Positions 8,774-18,335 of a stretch of DNA of 64,000 nucleotides are shown in pieces; position 1 is the stretch's first letter, and every line of letters begins with the position of its first letter. The stretch is from positions 124,001-188,000 of the forward strand of contig NZ_JAQOSQ010000005.1 of NCBI RefSeq assembly GCF_030068455.1. Reading direction: 5' to 3'. The notes beneath the pieces were generated by a model, which did not search any database, had not been told where the DNA came from, and saw nothing but the letters and a program-made list of their open reading frames with translations. Both the position numbers and the translations under genes were made by a program. Source of the DNA: Roseofilum casamattae BLCC-M143 (GTDB lineage: Bacteria > Cyanobacteriota > Cyanobacteriia > Cyanobacteriales > Desertifilaceae).

Positions 8774-10840
8774 TTAACTTAGAGGTGCAGAAGTGGATCG
8801 GGCGGTAATCGACAGGCGATAAACGGAGATAGTTTGCCCAGGCTCGACCATCTCAAATAAATTGGGCTTTGCGGTTTCGTCCAGCTCCCTGGCAGAAAAG
8901 GCTAACCGAAGGAAATAAGAGGATGCAACGGGTTGGCAAGTTACCATACCCAGGAGAGCGCACTGAGACTTGTCGATGCTAATTTGCAACTGTTGGTGGC
9001 GATCGCCTAATATAACAATTCCTTCTGTCATGCCTAACCCGCATCGAGAGGAGACAGTGGAAGAGACCGGACTGTGGTGGTCGAACGCTTTGCTTTCTAG
9101 GGAAAAATGTTCGAGTTGCTCTCCACCGTTATGAGTGGCAAAATAGAGGCTTTCAGCCTCAAAGGCTTCTGGATTAACCATCACGTAGCCCAAGCGCAGA
9201 TATCCAACTAAATTGGCGGGCCAGTGGAGCTGGTACTCGATATGAATCTGGGGCGAGTTGATGGCCAGACCGACTTGTTTGACCAGCGGTCCGAGAGGAG
9301 TATTTATCTGGCTATTGGCCCAGACAATTTGGCGATCGCGATCGTAGTAGAGTTGGGGAACAATCGGATAAGTATCTTCGATGCTGTTTCTGCCTGGCGG
9401 TTGAAAGACCAGATGGCCGGAAAAATAATCGGCAAGCCAATCAATGTCGTCGTAGTAACCGTGGGACAGGCTACCGCACAACCAGTCGGGGGAAATGTGC
9501 TTAAACCATAAGCGATCGATAGCTAAACCGCGATCGCAGTTCAGTCTCAGTTTCACATTCGCTCCATTCAAGATTAAAAATTTCCCTTTCTTTTTTACTT
9601 CAACTCCTGGTGGAATGGTCGCGCGAGAGTTCGCTATCGTGAGGTTTTCGATGGTAGTTGCTACTTGCAATTGTGTGGAAAACTTGTTAATGCGTTCCTG
9701 ATACTCCGTAAACCGTTTTGGGGTAATATGAGTGCGGAAATCGCTGCTCCATAAATAGCACAATTCTCGCCATTCCCATTCCTCGAGCCGGAGATTCTGT
9801 TTCAGATGATTGTATATCGCCCAACATTGACTGTTAATTTCGAGATCGGTACCGGTTACTGCCCAACGCGTGACATTATATTTGCGTTGTTTTTTTACCG
9901 GAATCGGGTCTTCTGGAGATTCTAGGCTCAGAGCATTACCGCCCCAGTCCGATTCTAGATAATCGAGAGTACTGCTCAAGGGCACAAATTGGAAGCGATC
10001 GTCTTCCTGTAAGCCGCGCATTAAGTCATAGATTTTCTGCCATTCATCTTCCTTAATTTTGGCTTCGCCTAAATACCGACCGGGACGAAAGTTAAAAATT
10101 TCGGCATCATTGCCATAGAGCATCAAAACGCGATCGCTTTGATTTTGGTGTCTGGCTAAGAATTGCTCCACATATTCGTCCCGATCTAGGTCGGCATAAA
10201 CATACTGCTGAAATTTTTGAAATGCCGTTGAATTATTCCAAATTACAGGAATTTTGTCTCCCGTCTGAGAGCAGGCATACTGAGGGTAATAGCGCCAGTG
10301 ATAATCCCATTCTTGATGGTAGCGAGCTGGATTATTCCATTCCATAATAATTCCTTGGTATCCAGCTTGCAAATAATGAGTGACTAAACTTGCCGAATAC
10401 GCTTGCTCGTTGATTAAGGCTAACTGCGGACGAACTCCGAGAATATCTTCATAAATTTGATTCCCCCAGTATAAATTGGCTGCGTTAACTTCTGCTGGAA
10501 CAATTGGACCGATAATTTGAGCGTATCCGCTTCCAATAAGTTCGCATTTTCCTTCAGTAATTAGCTGACGTAATTCATCAACCCAACAGGGGTCGAGTTT
10601 GGCCGCTGCTTCTAAGGTGTATCCGGTTAACTCAATTCCCAGAGGCAACTGTAGGTCGCCGGCTAATTTCAGTAGCGGCCAGTAGCATTGCTCTAAGACA
10701 AGAGGGCGACGTTCTATTTCAATGGATGAAAAGGCGAAATTCAAATGAAACAGAGTAATTAAGGAGAGAGGAGTCAAGGTCTCGGGGTTGGGAGATATAG
10801 AATCTCTCCTAGGAGATTCAGAAGATGAAGTAGCAAGCAT
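8774..10840 (-). CDS. GH57-like glycoside hydrolase
   Basis: 688 residues resembling glycoside hydrolase family 57, whose members act on alpha-glucans as amylases, 4-alpha-glucanotransferases or branching enzymes. In the N-terminal catalytic half the likely nucleophile is E145 in LINEQAYS (conserved region 3) and the likely acid/base is D245 in GNDAEIFN (conserved region 4). The first conserved region, which is normally HQPY-like, is altered here (FHLNFAF), so activity or specificity may differ from the classical enzymes. There is no signal peptide, so it is probably cytosolic. It is divergent from a Gfo/Idh/MocA oxidoreductase gene and follows, on the same strand, upstream of the sugar-binding lipoprotein, hinting at carbohydrate metabolism. 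Confidence 0.78.
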   Translation of the reverse strand: MLATSSSESPRRDSISPNPETLTPLSLITLFHLNFAFSSIEIERRPLVLEQCYWPLLKLAGDLQLPLGIELTGYTLEAAAKLDPCWVDELRQLITEGKCELIGSGYAQIIGPIVPAEVNAANLYWGNQIYEDILGVRPQLALINEQAYSASLVTHYLQAGYQGIIMEWNNPARYHQEWDYHWRYYPQYACSQTGDKIPVIWNNSTAFQKFQQYVYADLDRDEYVEQFLARHQNQSDRVLMLYGNDAEIFNFRPGRYLGEAKIKEDEWQKIYDLMRGLQEDDRFQFVPLSSTLDYLESDWGGNALSLESPEDPIPVKKQRKYNVTRWAVTGTDLEINSQCWAIYNHLKQNLRLEEWEWRELCYLWSSDFRTHITPKRFTEYQERINKFSTQLQVATTIENLTIANSRATIPPGVEVKKKGKFLILNGANVKLRLNCDRGLAIDRLWFKHISPDWLCGSLSHGYYDDIDWLADYFSGHLVFQPPGRNSIEDTYPIVPQLYYDRDRQIVWANSQINTPLGPLVKQVGLAINSPQIHIEYQLHWPANLVGYLRLGYVMVNPEAFEAESLYFATHNGGEQLEHFSLESKAFDHHSPVSSTVSSRCGLGMTEGIVILGDRHQQLQISIDKSQCALLGMVTCQPVASSYFLRLAFSARELDETAKPNLFEMVEPGQTISVYRLSITARSTSAPLS

Positions 10841-10960
10841 TAGTATTTCGATCGGTCAACCTTAACACAGCAGGAAAAACCAGCTCATAGAATCATTGGA
10901 AGCTGTTATAGCTAATTGTACTTGAAAGTTTGATGATGAGTTATAAATGAGATTATGCAA

Positions 10961-11007
10961 TTGCAGTTGAAAATCAACTGCAAATTGGAAAGAGCAAACT
11001 GGCTCTT
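10961..11007. repeat. Two hairpins in a divergent intergenic region
   Basis: A perfect 10-bp inverted repeat (10961-10970 with 10974-10983, loop AAA) is followed by a 6-bp one, AAGAGC/GCTCTT (10990-10995 with 11002-11007). They lie between the divergent hydrolase and oxidoreductase genes, 30 bases before the latter. There is no T-run, so an operator or leader structure is more likely than a terminator. Confidence 0.5.
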
Positions 11008-11036
11008 CGAGTATCTGTAATTGACACAACCGTTTT

Positions 11037-12065
11037 ATGAATCCAGATTCTTTATTTCGATTAGCCATCGTGGGGTTAGGTCGAGTGACCCATTATTATT
11101 GGCCTGCTCTAGAAACGATTCCCGGACTGACTGTAGTTGGGGTTTGCGATCGCGATCGCCGTAAAGTTGATGGTTGGAATAATTACCAGTCTGATTGTCC
11201 GGCGTTCGTCGAGATCCAGGAATTATGTAAGCAAGTTAACCCTGATGCGTTTGTTGTAGCAACACCTTCTGCCAGCCATTATACAGTGATGCAAGAACTG
11301 TTACCTTATGGTAAGCCCATTCTCTTGGAAAAACCAGCGACTTCTTCCGCTAACGATTGGGAACAATTACTCGCTCAAATCCATCGGCAAAAAACCAATG
11401 TTATTATAGCATTTCATAGTGCTTTTAGTCGAGAAGTTTTGTGGTTTCGGGAACATCAAGAAACGTGGCAAGATTCCTTGGGCAATATTACTGGTTTTTC
11501 TTGCGGTTTTTACGATCCATATGCGAGCAACGGACAACTGCAACCTGGAGCCAAGAGTTTAGTTTCGAGCTGGATCGATTCTGGAGTTAATGCCTTAAGT
11601 ACGATCGCCAAATTTGTCCGCTCCTTAGAGTTAATTGAGTCTCATTTTACCTACAATAGCGACAATATTATTTGGCACAGTCATAGCAGTTTTTCCTTTG
11701 GTATTAACGGAAATGACTTTGGCGGTCGCGGTCACATTGAAACTCATTGGGGATTGGGACTGAACCGCAAAATAACCCATTTGTATTTTGCACAAACCGG
11801 TCATGAAATCCAGTTAGATCACGATCGACAGTGCGTTAGATTAATCGCTCCCGAGAGACAATCAAAGATTCTGGCAGACTTCGCCGGAGAGAAATCGCGA
11901 CTGGTTGCCCACTATGAAGGCGTTTTTGCCGATTTTTATCGCCATCTTCAACGAGGAACGAATAATCTCGACTATGCTCGAGAGATTCATCAGTTGCTGT
12001 TTGCTGCCTATGAAAAACCATATTGTCTTAATCCCTTAACCGAGAAAAGCGAAGGATTGCATTAG
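11037..12065 (+). CDS. Gfo/Idh/MocA-family oxidoreductase
   Basis: 342 residues. The Rossmann motif GLGRVTHYYW starts at about residue 12 and the family hallmark EKP is seen in LLEKPATSS. These NAD(P)-dependent enzymes oxidise or reduce sugars, inositols and related compounds; the exact substrate cannot be told. The lysine of EKP is the usual catalytic residue. The start at 11037 leaves a short natural lead-in before the first beta strand. The stop overlaps, on the opposite strand, the stop of the AEC transporter gene (both read from the four bases at 12062-12065). Confidence 0.88.
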   Translation: MNPDSLFRLAIVGLGRVTHYYWPALETIPGLTVVGVCDRDRRKVDGWNNYQSDCPAFVEIQELCKQVNPDAFVVATPSASHYTVMQELLPYGKPILLEKPATSSANDWEQLLAQIHRQKTNVIIAFHSAFSREVLWFREHQETWQDSLGNITGFSCGFYDPYASNGQLQPGAKSLVSSWIDSGVNALSTIAKFVRSLELIESHFTYNSDNIIWHSHSSFSFGINGNDFGGRGHIETHWGLGLNRKITHLYFAQTGHEIQLDHDRQCVRLIAPERQSKILADFAGEKSRLVAHYEGVFADFYRHLQRGTNNLDYAREIHQLLFAAYEKPYCLNPLTEKSEGLH

Positions 12066-13081
12066 GTTACTCCAAATAGCCACACCCACACCGGTAACAT
12101 AAACAGCAAAACGACCGTCCCTAATGCCAGACAAGTTACGGCTAAATCTTGGTCTAACTGATAAGCTTGCGCAATGACTAAGGTGGCAAAAGACGGTGGC
12201 ATCGACATCTGAATCACCATCACTAATCGCGGTGCCCCATCAATGCCAAAAAACATTAATCCCGTTCCCACTACCAAGGGTACTAAAACCATTTTAATTA
12301 ATAAACAAGTAGATGCTTGGTTAATCTTCCCAAGGGTTTTGAGTTCGCTTAATTTAATCCCGATCAACACTAAGGAAATATTAACGACAATCCAAGCAGC
12401 ATTGTACAAAGATGTTTCGATGGGAGCGGGTAAAGGAATGGGTTTAAACGCTAATCCAGCAATCAAACTCCAAAACGCGGGGTTATTGCGAGTCGCTTTG
12501 AATGTCCGTTGCAGAGCAGATTCCTGTTTTTTATCGCTACTGCCAAAATGAGATGCTAACGCCACGCCAACCACATAAACTGCGATCGCCGAGCCGAGGA
12601 GATCGTAAAATAATCCCCAAGCAAAATAATCCGGACCGGCCAAGCCTAACACGCAGGGAAAACCTAAGTATCCGGTATTGCCGCACATCATGGCGAGCAT
12701 AAAACTACCTTGGGTAGAAGAATGCCAACGGGTGGCGGTTGATGCGGCCTGCGGCCCTTCTAAAGCTGGGGCTAAGTTTAATCCTCTGGCAATGGATTTG
12801 AGACGCTCGTCACTCACTCCCAGATCGATCCAAGTCCAAGCAAATGCTGCTCCGACAGAAATTGCAATCCAAGCCGTTAGGGGAGCAATCCAAATTCCTC
12901 CAGAGAGATCGGTTTTACGCAAAAACGCAATAATGCTAATGGGGACTCCAAATAAAAATAACCCTCTTCCTAAATAAGGACTGACATTTTTGGGTAAGAT
13001 CCGCCCAATAATTAAGCCGAGAAGCGTCCAGCCAATCAGAGGCGTGTATAGCTCCAGTAAGTTGTTAATCAGAGGATGCAT
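12062..13081 (-). CDS. AEC-family membrane transporter
   Basis: 339 residues with about ten hydrophobic segments, matching the auxin efflux carrier (AEC) family: an N-terminal five-helix block, a polar loop near residues 150-200 (SDKKQESALQ), and a second block. Bacterial members export or import organic acids such as malate or malonate; the substrate here is unknown. The gene is convergent with the oxidoreductase gene (stops overlap) and its start lies only about 43 bases from the acetyltransferase start on the other strand, so the two divergent promoters must overlap. Confidence 0.85.
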   Translation of the reverse strand: MHPLINNLLELYTPLIGWTLLGLIIGRILPKNVSPYLGRGLFLFGVPISIIAFLRKTDLSGGIWIAPLTAWIAISVGAAFAWTWIDLGVSDERLKSIARGLNLAPALEGPQAASTATRWHSSTQGSFMLAMMCGNTGYLGFPCVLGLAGPDYFAWGLFYDLLGSAIAVYVVGVALASHFGSSDKKQESALQRTFKATRNNPAFWSLIAGLAFKPIPLPAPIETSLYNAAWIVVNISLVLIGIKLSELKTLGKINQASTCLLIKMVLVPLVVGTGLMFFGIDGAPRLVMVIQMSMPPSFATLVIAQAYQLDQDLAVTCLALGTVVLLFMLPVWVWLFGVT

Positions 13082-13124
13082 AATCGCTTACGATTTGAGT
13101 GAACCTAATCAGATCGAGACAACC

Positions 13125-13607
13125 GTGAACCAAGTTTACCGCAATCTGTTAATTCGAGACTGGCAACCGCGCGATCGGCAAATGGTGGGAACTATAATTA
13201 GTTCGGTATTGGCTGAATACGGTCTCGAATGGGAACCGGAAGGAACCGATCGCGATGCCCTTGAGGTCGAAGTTGCCTATCAACAAACTGGAGGAGAGTT
13301 TTGGGTGGTTGAAGGCGATGGCGTTTTGGTCGGAACTGCGGGATATCATCCGGTTTCTCGGGGCGAGCAAGCTGTAGAAATTCGGAAAATGTACTTATTA
13401 CCCTCTGTACGAGGACAGGGGTTAGGACGCTTTCTCCTCCAAAGCTTGGAATCGAGCATTGCGGCTCGAGGATATCAGACTATTTGGTTGGAAACGGCCT
13501 CTGTCTTAACCGAGGCCATCTCTCTGTACGAACGGATGGGATACCAGTCGGCTGCTGGAGTCGAAACGCCTCGGTGCGATCGCTTATATGTAAAAAGGCT
13601 ACCCTGA
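13125..13607 (+). CDS. GNAT-family N-acetyltransferase
   Basis: About 160 residues from the GTG at 13125. The acetyl-CoA-binding loop is RGQGLGRFLL, preceded by the beta-4 strand VEIRKMYLLPSV. The frame is open farther upstream to 12990, but that stretch lies inside the divergent transporter gene and has no domain; the fold's first strand (LLIRDWQPRDRQ) begins right after the GTG, with a GAGA tract 8-11 bases before it. The acceptor substrate is unknown; small stand-alone GNATs modify amino acids, polyamines, antibiotics or proteins. Confidence 0.82.
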   Translation: MNQVYRNLLIRDWQPRDRQMVGTIISSVLAEYGLEWEPEGTDRDALEVEVAYQQTGGEFWVVEGDGVLVGTAGYHPVSRGEQAVEIRKMYLLPSVRGQGLGRFLLQSLESSIAARGYQTIWLETASVLTEAISLYERMGYQSAAGVETPRCDRLYVKRLP

Positions 13608-13743
13608 AATGAAAAATTATCTTTCCCGATTCAATGAGCTGATTGAATAACTTAACATTGCTTCCGGCCGTAATCCGGGAAAATAGGAAGCTAGAGTGTT
13701 AATTTCAAGACAAATAACGAACTCTCAGAGAAATATCGCGAAT

Positions 13744-14931
13744 TTATGCGATAGAGCCTCGTTTTCTCGCTTCCTTATACGATGTACCAATATTTTTCAA
13801 ACCCGCCTTAATCATCTGGTGTTCTAATAAGGCATAAAACCGATGGCGATCGCCCCCTCTAACCACCGCTTGGTTATGAGCTTCTGCCAAAGCAACCGGA
13901 TAGCCATAACCCTTCTTCACTTGAGCTAACGTTAAACTCAACGCGCGATCGAGTAATTCCTCATCTTCCACAACCCATTGTGGAAACTCCACCCGTGCCA
14001 CTTCTTCTCCCACATGGAGATAGCAAAAATACACCGCATGTTCTCCATATTGCTCTAAAATACGGGCTGAAGAACGCCACAACCCGCTGCGCTCTCCCGG
14101 TTGCAACACGCTTCCCAAAACCGAGGCATCGCGCAGGGGATGCAATACCTCGCAGGGAGTGCGCTCCGTTCCTTGTCCGCAATGAGCGCTACAGTTCGGT
14201 TCTGCATGGGGACAATGGAGGAGACGCAAGAAATTTAAGGCTTCTCCACTGCGGGATGAACTTAAGTAACCGACTAAGGGAATGCGGCAAGAGCGCAGAG
14301 CGTCCCAAGCTTGCAGAATTTCCGGTAGAATGCGATCGCGCGCTCCTGTAGGTAGCGCTTCTAAATGCCAGTAAATTAGCGAACCATCCACCATCGCTAA
14401 CGCCGGGAGTTCTCGTTCTTCTTGCGCTCTCAAGGACTCTCCCAACTCTCCCAACACCACCGCTTCTGACACCGTGCGCCGATATCCCATCCATTCATCC
14501 GTACGAATTCCCCACTGTCGAGACAAATAGAGATCGTCTTGGCGATAAAATGCTTCGGGAAGGCTATCTAAAAGGGGCGCCACATTTTGCCCGTAATGCA
14601 ACATCACTCGTCCGGTATTAATCAGATAGCAATAAGCAATTTCGTGGTGAGACGGAGCCATTTGCGAGCCATCTGTCGATAAAATCGTGTGAACTTTTGT
14701 TGCCGGTTTAATTGCGATCGCCCGATCCAAGGCTTCCATAGGAAATGCAGCATTAAACGCAAAATGAGGCGACCATTGCTCGTACTCCTCCAGCAGTTCC
14801 TCAAATTGCCGAGTTGCCGTTTGCAGAGTTTCTCGAGCGCGATCCAGGCGTTTTTGCGTGGCATTGGCTTCTGCTTGTAAATGCCGACCAATACCTTCCA
14901 TCTGCCGGGCAAGTTTATTAAAGTCAAGCAC
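13744..14931 (-). CDS. NurA-family nuclease with an extra cysteine cluster
   Basis: 395 residues of the NurA family, RNase H-fold 5'-3' nucleases that in archaea act with the HerA translocase in DNA end resection. The first metal site is D87 in STDGSQ and a second aspartate is D182 in MVDGSL, with a C-terminal acidic strand (ARVEFPQW). Between them lies a Cys group, C240, C247, C251 and C260, which could hold zinc or an Fe-S cluster. The N-terminus is a coiled coil. The GTG start has an AGGAG nine bases upstream; that SD directly follows the stop of the NACHT-like gene, so translation is probably coupled. No herA gene is adjacent. Confidence 0.83.
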   Translation of the reverse strand: MLDFNKLARQMEGIGRHLQAEANATQKRLDRARETLQTATRQFEELLEEYEQWSPHFAFNAAFPMEALDRAIAIKPATKVHTILSTDGSQMAPSHHEIAYCYLINTGRVMLHYGQNVAPLLDSLPEAFYRQDDLYLSRQWGIRTDEWMGYRRTVSEAVVLGELGESLRAQEERELPALAMVDGSLIYWHLEALPTGARDRILPEILQAWDALRSCRIPLVGYLSSSRSGEALNFLRLLHCPHAEPNCSAHCGQGTERTPCEVLHPLRDASVLGSVLQPGERSGLWRSSARILEQYGEHAVYFCYLHVGEEVARVEFPQWVVEDEELLDRALSLTLAQVKKGYGYPVALAEAHNQAVVRGGDRHRFYALLEHQMIKAGLKNIGTSYKEARKRGSIA

Positions 14932-14945
14932 GATAGTTTACTCCT

Positions 14946-17900
14946 CTATTCCCTATGAATGACCGTCTCGATCTCAGCGTCATCGTCCGTTTCTATAGGA
15001 GCGCTCCCCGTATAGATAACTGTATCACCATTGTCATCTTCATTCTCTAGGTCGGAAGCATCAGGCGCTGAAGGATAAGGCTTCGGTACTTCATCGGGAG
15101 TATAGCCAATGGTTGGTAAATTAGCCTGAACATCCTGCGAACTCTCCGCTAGCGTTGTATCCAAGTTTTGATAGGCTTCAAGATCGGCCGCAATGGTTTC
15201 ATCTTCAGCCACTTCAACTGGCGGGAATAATTGCGAATCGATAGACATATTGGCGTCATTGCGATCGCCCCCATGTTTATTATCGGTCCAGGTGGCTTCT
15301 TGGTAAGCACAATATTGTTCCCAAGTCCAAAAGACTCCCTGAGCGGCAATGAGGGATTTCTGTTCGGGTGAGATTTCGGTGCGATCGAGACAAGCATTGG
15401 CAAAATTGGTAGACTCCAGGCGAGCGCCTTGCAACTTAGCACCAGTTAAGTCGGCCATACTCAAATTGGCTCCAGAAAGATCGGCTCCGGAAAGATCGGC
15501 TCCAGAAAGATCGGCTCCAGAAAGTTGAGTTCCTTGTAACTCGGCTCCGTTCAGTTGCGCGCCGCGTAAGTTTGTCCCGCACAAGTTTGTCTGTTGTAAG
15601 TTACCCTCCGGTAACATTATCCGTTCTAAACAGACCCAAGGTAAATGTAATTGGTGTAATTCTCGTCGCAGACGCTGCCAAAATGCTAGAGGAGAAAACA
15701 TCCCAGCGCGGCTTGCCAGAGCCAAAAGTCGATCGGGGTTGAATGGGAGCGATCGCCCAATGGCAGTTTCCCGATGCGAGTTCTCTTCTTGCAGCGGATC
15801 GGTGACTTCCGGAATTCCACAAGGGTAGAAGGGAAGGTCGATGTGACGGGCGATCGCTGCTAACAGTACGCATAGGTTCGCAGCGACTGCGCCATCAACG
15901 TGACCGGGGTTCAGTGAATTTCCCAAATGGCTGAAGTATTCATGGGTTTCCGTTACGATCGGATCGTTAATCCATCGACCTTGGCAATAACTGGAATAGA
16001 AGCGATCGAGGGCATCGGTTAATTTCTGCCAATGAAATTTTTGAGGATAGTACTGGTATTCTCGCTGCAATCGTTCCACGATTAAATCTTCTATCTTATC
16101 CGGCCATAAACCAAAGCCTAGTAGGGGATATAATTGCCGTGCCATTTCCTCCAAGGAACTCTCCTGCGATCTTTCCATCAAAGATTTGAGCCGGCAGGCG
16201 ATCGCCTCGGCAGCTAAGTATTCTCCCAAACTACGATGGGAAAATTGGCACAACTGCCGAGGAGGCACCGTACCCGCATCGGCGATCGTGACAAAGAGAA
16301 AAGGAGGAAGAGCTAAAGACTCGGATTCTGCTAAATTCAGCTCCCGTTTCAGGCGATCGCACTCCAAGCTATTTTGTCCGGTTTGCCAGAGAATTAAAGC
16401 CGCTTTCTCGCTCATCAAACGTACGGATAAAGGCGAACGACCTCGGAGAAAACTCCAAATATCTTCCCGCGATCGCCCGGCATGACCGAATCCACTGCGG
16501 ATCGACTTTTCCGTTTGCCAACCGCTCGCTTTTCCTAACGTTATCTCTCCCAACAGCCAAGTCATAATGCGATCGTAAATTTCCAATTTAATGCCGGGAA
16601 AAGGAATCTCAATCAGGTCGGCTTCTAAAAATCCATCTCGATGGAGAATGGCTAATAGATATAACATCAATGGCTTTCGGACTAAAGCGCTCAATTCTTT
16701 CGCCACTGTTTTGCCACTAAATAAATTCGCTTGTTTGAGAAAATCAAAATAAGATTTAGCAATTTCCCGCATTTGCACTTTCGACCAGTTCTTAAACCAA
16801 ACCTGCACTGAGGTCAAGTCCATTGGCTCTAACTTAAAGCGAGAAATTTTTAACGGATTTCGTGTTTTTAAGACTCCGGAGAATACTCCTCCAGCAGACC
16901 ATTGAATCGAGCGATCGAGAGTTAATCGAGATTGAATATCCGAGCGCGCTGTCAGGACAATTTTATGACGCGGCCATCCTCTCGGGTCTCGATGCTTCTG
17001 CTGAAATTGGGCAATTTGTTCTAAGAGTTTTTGCTGGGGATTATCGCTAATACCAGAATAGGGTATGGATTCCCAACCATCCAAAATCAATAAACAAGGA
17101 GGGAGTCCGAGTTTGAGCCACCCTTCGCTACAGGTAAATCGAGCAATGGGAAATACCGAATCGAGTGTTTCTTCTAAGGAACTCCCTAATCTGACCCGCT
17201 TTAAATCAATAATAATCGGCATCCACTGTGGATAGCGCTCTCGGGCAACTCGTGCGGCCCACAACTGACAAAATCGGGTTTTTCCGAGACCGGAAGCCCC
17301 TTCGATTAAGGCTAAACTATGGGAATCCGTAAGTTGCTCGTTCGCCCAAGAAAAGGCGGAGACTGTTTGTTTCTGCTCTCGAGAATTACCAGAAAAGCCT
17401 TTAGGGATCGCATAAATTTCCGTCCAAGAAAATGACTCTTCAAAGCAAGGAAAACTCAACAGAGCGTTTAAATGAGTTCGATACAACTCCCGTTGCAGAT
17501 CGATCGCACCTCGTCCTCCAGCAGGTGTCGAATCGAGAATTTCGTACTCTTGTCCTCCCGCGCCATGAAACCAATGGAGCGAGTCACCAATTCGGACAAA
17601 TTTTTGTAATTGTGGCAGGGCAATATGATGTTCGGCAATGGTGGCTAAGAGGTAACCAAATAATCCTTTCCCTAGCCGCTGCACTAAGAGTTGGCTTTCT
17701 CGCTCTTCCGCTCCATTAGCAACCAACCATTCTTGAATGGTTTCATCAATCTGCTGAGTAATGGCACTTTGAGAAAGATTTTCCAGAAATCGCCCGATTT
17801 CTAAATCGCTGAGTCCATCGACACGAACGCTTTCTAATTTCGCCACCCAAGGCAATTCTGGAGAGACTGAAGATTCAGACGCGGCTGATGGGAGAAATCG

Positions 17901-18335
17901 AGCATTGCTACTGCGGTTTAACCAAGGTTTGCGCAACTGTTCTTCTCGAGCGAAAAGAGCGTCCAATCCGCGCAGATAGGCAATTTGTAGGGCAAACCAA
18001 CTGCTATGAGTTCGAGAAATCGGTTTATATCGGCTTTCAACGCGAATAATTGCTCCCATTAAATGCATCAGAGGTAGGATATGCGATCGCCCGATACCGA
18101 CCGGTCGCTCCATTAACTCCGAGAGAATATTAATCTCAAAACTAGTGAGTTGGCGATCGCGCAATCTCCCCACCAATTGAAATGCAATTCCAGTAAACTC
18201 AGCCGGGTAGAGCAGCTCTGGCAATGACTGGCTCAACCCGCGTCCAGCTTGAGGATCGGCACGGGAATCCTCGGGTAGAGAAGCTGTAAGACGGATGTGA
18301 GATGCTTGCAGCCAGTCATAAATCTTGAAATTCAT
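14946..18335 (-). CDS. NACHT-like P-loop ATPase with pentapeptide repeats
   Basis: 1129 residues. An N-terminal helical region (1-300) of no known family is followed by a STAND/NACHT-type ATPase: Walker A GASGLGKTR (346-354), Walker B CLLILDGWE (414-422), a sensor-like arginine in LTARSD, and a winged-helix-like region to about 720 (FSHRSLGEYLAAEAI, typical of NACHT proteins). Residues of about 915-990 are pentapeptide repeats (GADLSGADLSGADLSGANLS), and the last 100 residues are acidic and disordered. STAND ATPases usually switch from a closed ADP state to an oligomer after ligand binding. The nuclease gene follows after 14 bases. Function is inferred, not shown. Confidence 0.8.
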   Translation of the reverse strand: MNFKIYDWLQASHIRLTASLPEDSRADPQAGRGLSQSLPELLYPAEFTGIAFQLVGRLRDRQLTSFEINILSELMERPVGIGRSHILPLMHLMGAIIRVESRYKPISRTHSSWFALQIAYLRGLDALFAREEQLRKPWLNRSSNARFLPSAASESSVSPELPWVAKLESVRVDGLSDLEIGRFLENLSQSAITQQIDETIQEWLVANGAEERESQLLVQRLGKGLFGYLLATIAEHHIALPQLQKFVRIGDSLHWFHGAGGQEYEILDSTPAGGRGAIDLQRELYRTHLNALLSFPCFEESFSWTEIYAIPKGFSGNSREQKQTVSAFSWANEQLTDSHSLALIEGASGLGKTRFCQLWAARVARERYPQWMPIIIDLKRVRLGSSLEETLDSVFPIARFTCSEGWLKLGLPPCLLILDGWESIPYSGISDNPQQKLLEQIAQFQQKHRDPRGWPRHKIVLTARSDIQSRLTLDRSIQWSAGGVFSGVLKTRNPLKISRFKLEPMDLTSVQVWFKNWSKVQMREIAKSYFDFLKQANLFSGKTVAKELSALVRKPLMLYLLAILHRDGFLEADLIEIPFPGIKLEIYDRIMTWLLGEITLGKASGWQTEKSIRSGFGHAGRSREDIWSFLRGRSPLSVRLMSEKAALILWQTGQNSLECDRLKRELNLAESESLALPPFLFVTIADAGTVPPRQLCQFSHRSLGEYLAAEAIACRLKSLMERSQESSLEEMARQLYPLLGFGLWPDKIEDLIVERLQREYQYYPQKFHWQKLTDALDRFYSSYCQGRWINDPIVTETHEYFSHLGNSLNPGHVDGAVAANLCVLLAAIARHIDLPFYPCGIPEVTDPLQEENSHRETAIGRSLPFNPDRLLALASRAGMFSPLAFWQRLRRELHQLHLPWVCLERIMLPEGNLQQTNLCGTNLRGAQLNGAELQGTQLSGADLSGADLSGADLSGANLSMADLTGAKLQGARLESTNFANACLDRTEISPEQKSLIAAQGVFWTWEQYCAYQEATWTDNKHGGDRNDANMSIDSQLFPPVEVAEDETIAADLEAYQNLDTTLAESSQDVQANLPTIGYTPDEVPKPYPSAPDASDLENEDDNGDTVIYTGSAPIETDDDAEIETVIHRE

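Noticed and set aside
10862-11068. Small minus-strand frame between the divergent sugar genes
   Set aside because: It lies over the hairpins, overlaps the oxidoreductase start and has no domain.
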